A stretch of 12,999 nucleotides of DNA from CAYGTS01 sp964352905 (GTDB lineage Bacteria; Pseudomonadota; Gammaproteobacteria; JAHCLG01). The stretch is from assembly GCA_964352905.1 (NCBI GenBank), contig CAYGTS010000072.1, positions 1 through 12,999 on the forward strand. Direction: 5' to 3'. The number at the start of each line of letters is the position of its first letter. Positions within the stretch are counted from its first letter, which is position 1. Under the pieces are notes generated by a model. That model was not told where the DNA came from. It did no database searches and was given only the letters and a program-made list of their open reading frames with translations. Below are positions 7,500-12,999 of this stretch, in pieces. The translations under genes were made by a program, and so were the position numbers.

Positions 7500-7521
7500 T
7501 GAAGCGTTGCTAAGGTAGCAA
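7492..7521 (-). promoter_or_regulatory. sigma70-type promoter for gatCAB
   Basis: On the minus strand TTGCTA (7521-7516) and a perfect TATAAT (7497-7492) are separated by 18 bp. Transcription would start near 7485, about 28 nt before the chosen gatC ATG. The -35 box coincides with one arm of the hairpin in front of ribD. Confidence 0.5.
7507..7521 (+). promoter_or_regulatory. hairpin holding the ribD ribosome binding site
   Basis: TTGCTA and TAGCAA form a perfect 6-bp stem around the loop AGG, directly before ribD. The ribosome binding site AAGG (7512-7515) lies in the loop and stem top, 8 nt from the ATG at 7524. The same bases form the -35 box of the opposing gatC promoter. The structure could tune ribD translation or be an operator; neither is shown. 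Confidence 0.35.
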
Positions 7522-7523
7522 AT

Positions 7524-8603
7524 ATGTTAGAAACAGATTTTTTAAAAAAAGCCTTAGAACTGGCACGACGTGGCGAGGGCCAAACTGCCCCCAATCCGGC
7601 CGTTGGTGCGGTGCTGGTTAAGGAGGGCCAAGTGATTGCAACGGGTTATCATCACTACGCGGGCGGCCCACATGCCGAACGTGAAGCCTTAGCAGCAATG
7701 AATGATGCCAGCGGTTGTGATCTATACGTGACCTTAGAACCGTGTTGTCACCAAGGTAAAACCCCGCCGTGCACCGATTTAATTATTAATAAACAGATCC
7801 GCCGTGTTTATTTTAGCGAACGTGATCCCAATCCACTCGTTGCCGGTAAAGGCCAAGCGGCATTACAACAAGCGGGTATTTTCTGTGAACAACGTGAGCT
7901 GCCGGAAATCACTGAATTTTATCAAGGATATCGCTATTGGCAACAAACCAAAAAAAGTTTTGTGGTACTAAAAATCGCGATGAGTTTAAACGGGATCACC
8001 GCGTTACAACGGCCACAACGCTTAATGTTAACCAGTGAAGCAAGTCATTATTTTACGCATCAACAACGCAAAATCAGTCATGCTATTTTAACCTCTGTTA
8101 AAACAGTGCTGAAGGATGATCCCCAACTTAATACGCGCCTAGTGGATGAGACAATCAAAAAGCCGGTTTTCGTGATTGATCGGGATTTAGATTTTCCGGT
8201 GAGTGCCAAATTAATGAAAACCGCAGAGCGCATCACGTTATTGCACCAACAGGCAGTAGATCAGCGAAAATTACAGGCACTTCTAGCTGCTGGTATTGTT
8301 TGTGTAGCCATAGATGCAACAACCGCAGGCTTGGATTTAGCCAAAGTCTTGGAGTATATCAGCCAATTAGGCTTGCATGTGCTATGGGTTGAAGTGGGTG
8401 CGCGTTTGGCACGGCAATTATTGCAGCAACAGCTGGTAAATAAATGTTATCTCTATATTGCACCCAAGGTGATTAATGAGGCCGGAGATAACCTATTTGA
8501 CAGCCAATATGATTTGTTCCAAGGCGCAAATCAGTTACAATGGCGCCTTTATCCACCGGATATTTGTTGTGAGATTGATTATAGGGTGGAGGGTAAAAGG
8601 TAA
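7524..8603 (+). CDS. ribD: bifunctional riboflavin deaminase/reductase RibD
   Basis: RibD carries out two steps of riboflavin synthesis: deamination of the pyrimidine ring of the GTP cyclohydrolase II product, then NADPH-dependent reduction of its ribose chain. The N-terminal deaminase domain (about 1-145) has the zinc site His50-Ala-Glu52 and PCCHQGKTPPC with Cys74 and Cys83, plus TAPNPAVGAVLV. The C-terminal reductase domain (about 147-355) shows VVLKIAMSLNG, then HAILTSVKTVLKDDPQLNTR and HVLWVEVGARLARQLL with YIAPKV. The 359 residues are close to the E. coli length (367). It leads the rib operon, with AAGG 8 nt before the ATG. The stop is 3 bp before ribE. Confidence 0.97.
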   Translation: MLETDFLKKALELARRGEGQTAPNPAVGAVLVKEGQVIATGYHHYAGGPHAEREALAAMNDASGCDLYVTLEPCCHQGKTPPCTDLIINKQIRRVYFSERDPNPLVAGKGQAALQQAGIFCEQRELPEITEFYQGYRYWQQTKKSFVVLKIAMSLNGITALQRPQRLMLTSEASHYFTHQQRKISHAILTSVKTVLKDDPQLNTRLVDETIKKPVFVIDRDLDFPVSAKLMKTAERITLLHQQAVDQRKLQALLAAGIVCVAIDATTAGLDLAKVLEYISQLGLHVLWVEVGARLARQLLQQQLVNKCYLYIAPKVINEAGDNLFDSQYDLFQGANQLQWRLYPPDICCEIDYRVEGKR

Positions 8604-8606
8604 AAC

Positions 8607-9206
8607 ATGTATACCGGTTTAATTGATCACGGCGGAGTTGTCATAGCAATTACCAAAACTAAAAAAGGTTATCGCGTGACGATCCGTTGCCAATTTCAAG
8701 ATTTAAGCTTAGGTGAAAGCATCGCTGTTAATGGCGTGTGTTTAACTGTGGTTGAAATTTTAGATGAGTGTTTTGTTGTTGATATTTCGCCTGAAACCTT
8801 GGCACGCAGCAATTTACACTTTTTAGACAAAGGCAATGTTGTTAACCTAGAACGTTGCTTGCGCTTAAACGATCGCCTAATGGGGCATTTAGTGCAAGGT
8901 CATGTTGATGGCATGGTGACAGTTATTGCAATAAATCCCTTAGCCGAGTATCACGAAATACACTTTAGTTTACACGGTGAGTTAGCGAAAAATTTTATTA
9001 TCCCGAAAGGCAGTGTCGCGTTAAATGGCATTAGTTTAACCATTAACGAAGTGACCGAAGACTCTTTTAGCTGCATGATTATTCCGCACACCTTTAAAAT
9101 CACCAATTTAAATTTATTAAACGTGGGCGACAAAGTTAACATTGAATATGATTATTTTGTTAAAACCCTGTTTAATTTCTATCAACAAAATAAAGGCATA
9201 ATATGA
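8607..9206 (+). CDS. ribE: riboflavin synthase, alpha subunit
   Basis: This enzyme dismutates two molecules of 6,7-dimethyl-8-ribityllumazine into riboflavin and the pyrimidine that RibH reuses. The protein has the two tandem lumazine-binding beta-barrels of the family. The first begins MYTGLIDHGG and includes GESIAVNGVCLTVVE (36-50). The second begins at GHLVQGHVDG (93-102) and includes GSVALNGISLTINE (135-148). At 199 residues it is slightly shorter than E. coli (213) but complete. AAAGG (8596-8600) lies 6 nt before the ATG, within the end of ribD. The stop overlaps the ribBA start as ATGA, showing translational coupling. E. coli calls this gene ribC (ribE in newer naming). Confidence 0.97.
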   Translation: MYTGLIDHGGVVIAITKTKKGYRVTIRCQFQDLSLGESIAVNGVCLTVVEILDECFVVDISPETLARSNLHFLDKGNVVNLERCLRLNDRLMGHLVQGHVDGMVTVIAINPLAEYHEIHFSLHGELAKNFIIPKGSVALNGISLTINEVTEDSFSCMIIPHTFKITNLNLLNVGDKVNIEYDYFVKTLFNFYQQNKGII

Positions 9207-10432
9207 ACAAGCTTGCTAAAATCGAAACCGTTATTCAGGATCTGGCACAAGGCAAAATGATTATTTTAGTCGATGATGAAGATCGTGAAAATGAAGGTGA
9301 TTTAGTGATTGCAGCCGATCATGCCACGCCTGAAGCCATTAATTTTATGATTACGCACGCGCGTGGTTTGGTCTGTTTATCCATGACCAGTGATAAGATC
9401 GATAGCTTAAATATTCCCTTAATGGTTAAAGAAAATAAAACGCGTTGGCAAACTGCTTTTACCTATTCGATTGAAGCCGCAGAGGGTATTACTACCGGTA
9501 TTTCCCCCTTTGATCGCGCGCATACCATTAAAACTGCGATTGCTGATGATGCTAAACCCGAAGACATTATCATGCCAGGTCATATTTTTCCGCTACGTGC
9601 TCGCGATGGTGGCGTGCTCGTGCGGGCGGGTCACAGTGAAGGCGGTGTGGATTTAGCCAGAATGGCTGGCTTAAAACCAGCGGCGGTGATTTGTGAAGTC
9701 ATCAAAGATGATGGTCACATGGCGCGTTTGGATGACTTATTTGTTTTTGCCAAAAAACATCATTTAAACATTGCCAGCATTAATGATTTGATCCGTTATC
9801 GGCGTGCTAAAGAAAGTTTAATTACCGAAGTTGCGCGCGCGCGTTTACCCTTACACGGATTGGGTGATTTTGAAGTGGTCGTATTTGAAGATAGCATTGA
9901 TCATTTACAACATATTGCCGTAGTCAAAGGGCAAGTTGATCCGTTGCTGCCGTGCTTAGTACGCGTGCATTCAGAATGTTTAACCGGCGATGTGTTTGGT
10001 TCGATGCGTTGTGATTGCGGTTGGCAACTTGATTGTGCGTTAGCGCAAATTGCGAAAGAGGGAGGTGTGTTGTTGTATATGCGACAAGAAGGGCGTGGCA
10101 TTGGATTTGCCAATAAAATTCGTGCCTATGCGTTGCAAGATGAAGGTCTTGATACGGTTGAAGCGAATCATCGCTTAGGTTTTCCCGCTGATTCGCGCGA
10201 TTATGGGATTGGCGCGCAAATTTTACGCGCACTTGGGATCAAGAAAATGCGTTTACTTACCAATAACCCACGTAAATTATACGGTGTTGATGGTTATGGG
10301 ATTGAAGTGGTAAGTCGCGAAGCAATTGAAGCCACCCCTAATCAAGAGAATATCGATTATTTAAGAACGAAACGTGATAAACTCGGCCATCTTTTACAAA
10401 ATAGTTTGGGCGAAAAACATGACAAAAAATAA
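9203..10432 (+). CDS. ribBA: fused DHBP synthase / GTP cyclohydrolase II
   Basis: This 409-residue fusion supplies both precursors of the pathway. The N-terminal RibB domain (about 1-200) makes 3,4-dihydroxy-2-butanone 4-phosphate from ribulose 5-phosphate and keeps its metal and substrate motifs: DDEDRENEGD (24-33), GITTGISPFDRA, His127 and GHSEGGVDLARM with His144. The C-terminal RibA domain (about 205-405) opens the GTP ring and keeps the zinc ligands Cys259, Cys270 and Cys272, then RQEGRGIGFANKIRAYALQD and DSRDYGIGAQIL. In some proteobacteria the RibA half is degenerate, but here both halves look catalytic. The start overlaps the ribE stop by 4 bp, and the 3' end overlaps ribH by 14 bp. 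Confidence 0.97.
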   Translation: MNKLAKIETVIQDLAQGKMIILVDDEDRENEGDLVIAADHATPEAINFMITHARGLVCLSMTSDKIDSLNIPLMVKENKTRWQTAFTYSIEAAEGITTGISPFDRAHTIKTAIADDAKPEDIIMPGHIFPLRARDGGVLVRAGHSEGGVDLARMAGLKPAAVICEVIKDDGHMARLDDLFVFAKKHHLNIASINDLIRYRRAKESLITEVARARLPLHGLGDFEVVVFEDSIDHLQHIAVVKGQVDPLLPCLVRVHSECLTGDVFGSMRCDCGWQLDCALAQIAKEGGVLLYMRQEGRGIGFANKIRAYALQDEGLDTVEANHRLGFPADSRDYGIGAQILRALGIKKMRLLTNNPRKLYGVDGYGIEVVSREAIEATPNQENIDYLRTKRDKLGHLLQNSLGEKHDKK

Positions 10433-10874
10433 TCACATTGCGATTGTTACCAGTGAGTTCAATAAACCGATCACGGAAAAATTATACCAAGGTGCAATTA
10501 ATCAATTACGCACACTCGATTATGCGCAAGAGTTAGTAACATCGATTTGGGTACCAGGGGCGGTAGAAATCCCTTTAACTGCCGATAAATTAGCAGCAAC
10601 CGGCCAGTATGCAGCAGTAATTGCACTGGGTGCAGTGATCCAAGGTGAAACCGATCATTACGACTACGTGTGCCAAATGGTGAGTTTAGGTTGCCAACAA
10701 GTCGCGTTAAAATATCAATTGCCGATTATTTTTGGCATTTTAACCACGCAAAATGCTGAATTAGCCTTTGCGCGTTGTGGCGGTAGTAAAGGTAACAAGG
10801 GCGCTGAAGCGGTTACCACTGCGTTACGCATGATCGAGATTTTGCAGAAGATAGATTTATGCGCCAGTTATTAA
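10419..10874 (+). CDS. ribH: 6,7-dimethyl-8-ribityllumazine synthase
   Basis: RibH condenses the RibB product with the pyrimidine from RibD and phosphatase to give the substrate of riboflavin synthase. In many bacteria it forms a 60-subunit shell or decamer. The 151 residues show WVPGAVEIPL (44-53), VIALGAVIQGETDHYDYV with the catalytic His at 80, FGILTT (105-110) and GSKGNKGAEAV, all conserved. I chose ATG at 10419 because the conserved NHIAIVTSEFN strand follows at once. The frame runs back to a GTG at 10374, but that would add 15 residues with no family match. It overlaps ribBA by 14 bp and the next gene by 16 bp. In many gammaproteobacteria nusB follows ribH, but not here. Confidence 0.96.
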   Translation: MTKNNHIAIVTSEFNKPITEKLYQGAINQLRTLDYAQELVTSIWVPGAVEIPLTADKLAATGQYAAVIALGAVIQGETDHYDYVCQMVSLGCQQVALKYQLPIIFGILTTQNAELAFARCGGSKGNKGAEAVTTALRMIEILQKIDLCASY

Positions 10875-11920
10875 TACAATGGTATAACAAATACCTCTCC
10901 AAACCAGAAGCGCTAATGCTGCTGATTTCAATAGTGGTTATTTTACTGGTGATCTTGTTCATGGGGCGCATGTTAGCCCCCGCGATTGTTAGTTTAGTAT
11001 TAGCTTATTTATTACAATCCGTGGTGGCGTTTCTCGAGCGTTGCAAAGTACCGCATGGCTTTGCCGTGATTGTTGTGTTTGTGCTTTTTTTAGGTTTAGT
11101 GGTGCTAACCTTATTTGGTTTGATGCCAACTTTGTGGCAGCAAATCAGCAACTTCGTGCATGAAATTCCTAATATGCTCAATCAAGTGCAAGCCTTATTA
11201 ATGCGTTTGCCACAGAACTATCCTGATTACATATCTGTCGATCAAGTGCAACATGTTATCGCTGAATCTAAATCACAGTTCGCGCAATTTGGACAACTTG
11301 TTTTATCCTTCTCGATTTCATCGATTCCGGGGATTATTGCGTTAATCGTTTATTTAGTCTTAGTGCCCTTATTAATTTATTTTTTCTTAATGGATAAAGC
11401 CCTGTTAGTGAATTGGTTTCGCCAATTTTTACCTGAAGATCGCCGTTTGATTTTGCAAGTGTGGAAAGAAGTGAATGAGCAAATTGGTAATTATATTGGC
11501 GGCAAAATTACTGAAACCATTATCGTTGGCGTGGTGACCTACATTACCTTTGCTTTAATGAGTATGCCCTATGCGGTTTTATTGGCTGCGATTGTTGGGT
11601 TATCGGTGATTATCCCGTATATTGGTGCCGTGCTAGCAACCATTCCGGTGGTGATTATTGCTCTTGTTGAATGGGGTTTGTCTTCACACTTTTTCTATTT
11701 AATTTTAGCCTACACCATTATTATCACCTTAGATGCGAACGTGCTGGTACCGGTATTATTTTCTGAAGTAATGGATTTACATCCGGTTGCTATCATCATG
11801 GCAATTTTAATCTTTGGTGGTTTTTGGGGTTTTTGGGGAATATTTTTCGCTATCCCACTTGCCACTGTGGTTAAAGCGGTGTTAACCGCCTGGCCTAAGA
11901 CCGCCAGCAAACTGGAATAG
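10859..11920 (+). CDS. AI-2E family (PerM/TqsA-like) inner-membrane transporter
   Basis: This 353-residue protein has the layout of the AI-2E/UPF0118 family: hydrophobic helices at about 18-36, 38-58 and 66-90, a soluble stretch of about 60 residues, then further helices from about 150 to the end. Family motifs are IIPYIGAVLATIPV, NVLVPVLFSEVMDLHPVAI and FGFWG-like FWGFWGIFFAIPLATVVKAV. The resemblance is closest to PerM. Members export or exchange small molecules, and some act as Na+/H+ antiporters. The substrate here is unknown, and a role in flavin export is only a guess from its place in the rib operon. ATG at 10859 overlaps the ribH end by 16 bp, so it is probably coupled. The last codons lie in a 19-bp direct repeat at the edge of a MITE-like element, so the native 3' end may have been altered. 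Confidence 0.92.
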   Translation: MRQLLIQWYNKYLSKPEALMLLISIVVILLVILFMGRMLAPAIVSLVLAYLLQSVVAFLERCKVPHGFAVIVVFVLFLGLVVLTLFGLMPTLWQQISNFVHEIPNMLNQVQALLMRLPQNYPDYISVDQVQHVIAESKSQFAQFGQLVLSFSISSIPGIIALIVYLVLVPLLIYFFLMDKALLVNWFRQFLPEDRRLILQVWKEVNEQIGNYIGGKITETIIVGVVTYITFALMSMPYAVLLAAIVGLSVIIPYIGAVLATIPVVIIALVEWGLSSHFFYLILAYTIIITLDANVLVPVLFSEVMDLHPVAIIMAILIFGGFWGFWGIFFAIPLATVVKAVLTAWPKTASKLE

Positions 11921-11932
11921 CAGTATTTTTAA

Positions 11933-11992
11933 CAGCAATTCCCTCAAATCTGACTGTTCTTGAGTAATCAGACATTACGGCGGGAATAGCAG
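11933..11992. mobile_element. MITE-like repeat, internally deleted copy C
   Basis: This 60-bp copy starts 13 bp after the stop of the AI-2E transporter. The left end is CAGCAATTCCC and the right end GGGAATAGCAG. Its last 47 bp match those of copy A at 37 of 47 positions, but most of the left half is missing. It is flanked by an exact 9-bp repeat TATTTTTAA (11924-11932 and 11993-12001), as expected of a target-site duplication. The direct repeat actually extends to 19 bp (GGAATAGCAGTATTTTTAA, 11914-11932 and 11983-12001), because the right end of the element matches the end of the upstream gene. Gene conversion or a tandem duplication may explain that. Confidence 0.65.
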
Positions 11993-12086
11993 TATTTTTA
12001 ATAGTGCACTTTCAAAATACGCCGTATTTAGCCCAAACGCCAGTCCTCTTGATAAGCGGGGATCAGGGCGTTCCCATCTACATGGT

Positions 12087-12365
12087 GAAAAGTGGACAAA
12101 AAATCCAAGCGTGAAAGATGCGCGGCATTTACAGCTTTTTATGCAAGAATATCAACAAGCCAAACAAGCTGTGATTGTGTGCCGAACACCATTTCGGCGT
12201 GAAATCGCTAAAAATATTGTTGCCATTCCGTGGATGGAATGGCAATCGTTCCTCGAAGGTATCTACTCACCCCGTTAGGCCAGTATTTACCAAGAACGTT
12301 CAGATTTGGTTGATAAAAACGGCGAAAATATTTTTGAGAAAGCGCAGTTTATGAGTTATAAATGA
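12087..12365 (+). pseudogene. C-terminal remnant of a DUF4143-type AAA ATPase
   Basis: From 12087 the plus strand encodes GEKWTKNP-like residues (EKWTKNPSVKDARHLQLFMQ), then VIVCRTPFRR and NIVAIPWMEW, ending at the TAG at 12276-12278. This pattern (basic-Trp, KDARHL, VCRTP, IxAxPW) is the C-terminal end of AAA ATPases with a DUF4143 domain, as I know the family. The ATPase domain (Walker A and B) and most of DUF4143 are absent. After the TAG the same frame continues open for 28 codons (IYQERSDLVDKNGENIF and on) to the TGA at 12363-12365. This may be unrelated coding debris. Upstream the frame is open but reads like noise. There is no start or ribosome binding site. I read it as a decayed fragment in a repeat-rich scar. 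Confidence 0.55.
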
Positions 12366-12396
12366 GCATTTCGATAAAAGATTTTCGCCGTTTTTA
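12314..12396. repeat. 16-bp perfect inverted repeat
   Basis: TAAAAACGGCGAAAAT (12314-12329) is repeated exactly in inverted form at 12381-12396, with 51 bp between. The right arm ends in a T run, so the RNA could form a long hairpin that might act as a terminator, though the loop is large. It may equally be the two ends of a small mobile or palindromic element. Confidence 0.5.
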
Positions 12397-12467
12397 GCCC
12401 AAAGATGGACGTTGCCTGCTACGGAGTGAGCAGTTACCCTCGAAGAAAAGTTTATAAACCTGTCAAC

Positions 12468-12842
12468 TTAAGCCTTAACCAACTGGATCGCGACGAGGTT
12501 TTTATAATTTAAACTCATGGCATTGTTCTCATAACGACCATTCATCCCGCCATCAATGGCAATATCATTACCATGACACACGCCAACTAAGGCTTTAGCG
12601 GGTTCTTTATTAGTGCTATAAGATCCTTTAATGTTACCGTTGTCATCAACATGAATCGTCGCAGTCACCGTACCGGTGTTGCTCGCAACGGTACGATAAT
12701 GTCCTTGCCAACTGCCTGATTGTAGGGCACAAGACGTTGTGCTAGGATTTTGAATTTTATCATTTTTTGCTGATTTTGCTGCTGCCAATAGCGGCATGCT
12801 GATCATTGCTGCGATTGCTAAGGTACTGATTTTTTTAAACAT
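12468..12842 (-). CDS. small exported protein of unknown function
   Basis: This 124-residue protein starts with a clear Sec signal peptide: basic MFKK, a hydrophobic core to about residue 19, and a likely signal peptidase I site after Ala-Ala-Ala near residue 22. The mature part of about 100 residues has alternating beta-like strands (SWQGHYRT, GTVTATIHVD, NIKGSYST) and two cysteines (Cys38, Cys89) that could form a disulfide in the periplasm. The pattern of short strands with Gly and Trp recalls small lipocalin-like or beta-barrel domains, but I cannot assign a family. ATG at 12842 has AAGG 9 nt upstream and a TATAAT further up. It is a single-gene unit. No standard terminator follows; only a short GTTTATAAAC palindrome near 12450 is seen. 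Confidence 0.75.
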   Translation of the reverse strand: MFKKISTLAIAAMISMPLLAAAKSAKNDKIQNPSTTSCALQSGSWQGHYRTVASNTGTVTATIHVDDNGNIKGSYSTNKEPAKALVGVCHGNDIAIDGGMNGRYENNAMSLNYKNLVAIQLVKA

Positions 12843-12875
12843 AGCTTTAAGCCTTTTTGTAGGTATAAAGTCGTT

Positions 12876-12881
12876 ATTATA
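12876..12881 (-). promoter_or_regulatory. -10 box of the exported-protein gene
   Basis: A perfect TATAAT on the minus strand (12881-12876) lies 33 bp before the ATG at 12842, placing the likely start of transcription near 12869 and a leader of about 27 nt. No good -35 box is seen at 16-18 bp spacing. Confidence 0.4.
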
Positions 12882-12910
12882 GCCTGTGGCGAGGCAAAAG
12901 GCTAGGGGAA

Positions 12911-12932
12911 CCGAAAAGTATGTACTCTTCGG
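12911..12932. terminator. weak hairpin between exported gene and repeat
   Basis: CCGAA and TTCGG enclose AGTA and TACT with one mismatch, giving an imperfect stem. On the plus strand CTTTCATT follows, a poor T tract. It may be the terminator of a gene beyond the window or a chance hairpin. Confidence 0.2.
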
Positions 12933-12947
12933 CTTTCATTCTGCGGC

Positions 12948-12999
12948 CAGCAATTCCCGGTGTAGCGAGGAACAGCCATATTTGGGCAATCTCACATTA
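12948..12999. mobile_element. MITE-like repeat, copy B cut by window end
   Basis: The last 52 bases begin CAGCAATTCCCG and match the first 52 bp of copy A at 44 positions without any gap, including an unbroken CCATATTTGGGCAATCTC. The right half lies beyond the window. The 9 bases before it are TTCTGCGGC; if this copy inserted like the others, the same 9 bases should follow its right end. Confidence 0.7.

Larger units (their letters stand above)
12020..12403. repeat. direct repeat flanking the ATPase remnant
   Basis: CGCCGTATTTAGCCCAAA (12020-12037) recurs as CGCCGTTTTTAGCCCAAA (12386-12403), 17 of 18 bases the same. The first copy sits in its own small hairpin (AAATAC-GCC-GTATTT, 12015-12029). 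The second includes the right arm of the 16-bp inverted repeat. Together they bracket the DUF4143 remnant, which suggests insertion, duplication or a composite palindromic element. Confidence 0.45.

Noticed and set aside
7458..7523. FMN riboswitch (RFN element) upstream of ribD
   Set aside because: The gap is about 66 bp with an expected leader below 20 nt. None of the conserved RFN blocks is seen.
10374..10418. N-terminal extension of ribH from a GTG start
   Set aside because: The 15 extra residues lie inside the ribBA end and do not match the family. ATG 10419 gives the usual length.
1..12999. tRNA, rRNA, CRISPR array, integrase or phage genes
   Set aside because: On reading both strands I saw no cloverleaf-like gene ends, no regularly spaced repeats and no recombinase or phage motifs.

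Overview
The window looks like part of a chromosome from a gammaproteobacterium, most probably of the Legionella/Coxiella type. This is judged from the protein sequences (MiaB, GatCAB, a fused RibBA, an MFS permease of a kind common in Legionella and Coxiella) and from the moderately AT-rich DNA. The taxon is an inference, because no rRNA or other decisive marker is present.

Layout. At 86-673 (+) lies an unrecognised, very acidic 195-residue protein with a trinucleotide-repeat N-terminus. A minus-strand block follows: an orphan reading frame with no start (720-983), miaB (989-2344), a 98-bp transposon-like repeat, an MFS transporter (2572-3897), a 350-bp non-coding gap with a second, palindromic repeat, then the gatC-gatA-gatB operon (7457 down to 4249). 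From a compact divergent promoter region (about 7458-7523) the plus strand carries a tightly packed riboflavin operon: ribD, ribE, ribBA, ribH, then an AI-2E/PerM-family membrane protein overlapping ribH. After it comes an eroded region (11921-12467) with another copy of the transposon-like repeat, the C-terminal remnant of a DUF4143-type ATPase and several inverted and direct repeats. The last gene is a small exported protein on the minus strand (12468-12842). The window ends inside a third copy of the repeat.

How the genes work together. GatCAB makes Gln-tRNA(Gln) and/or Asn-tRNA(Asn) by transamidation, and MiaB modifies A37 of tRNAs, so both serve translation. RibBA, RibD, RibH and RibE together cover the route from GTP and ribulose 5-phosphate to riboflavin, apart from the phosphatase step, which lies elsewhere. 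No FMN riboswitch is visible in front of ribD.

The most notable discovery is a small non-autonomous (MITE-like) repeat family. Its ends read CAGCAATTCCC...GGGAATTGCTG. Copies lie at 2425-2522 (full length), 11933-11992 (internally deleted) and 12948-12999 (cut by the window edge). Both copies with two visible ends are flanked by 9-bp direct repeats of AT-rich target DNA. No new multi-gene system such as defence, CRISPR or secondary metabolism is visible; the core genes are ordinary housekeeping genes.
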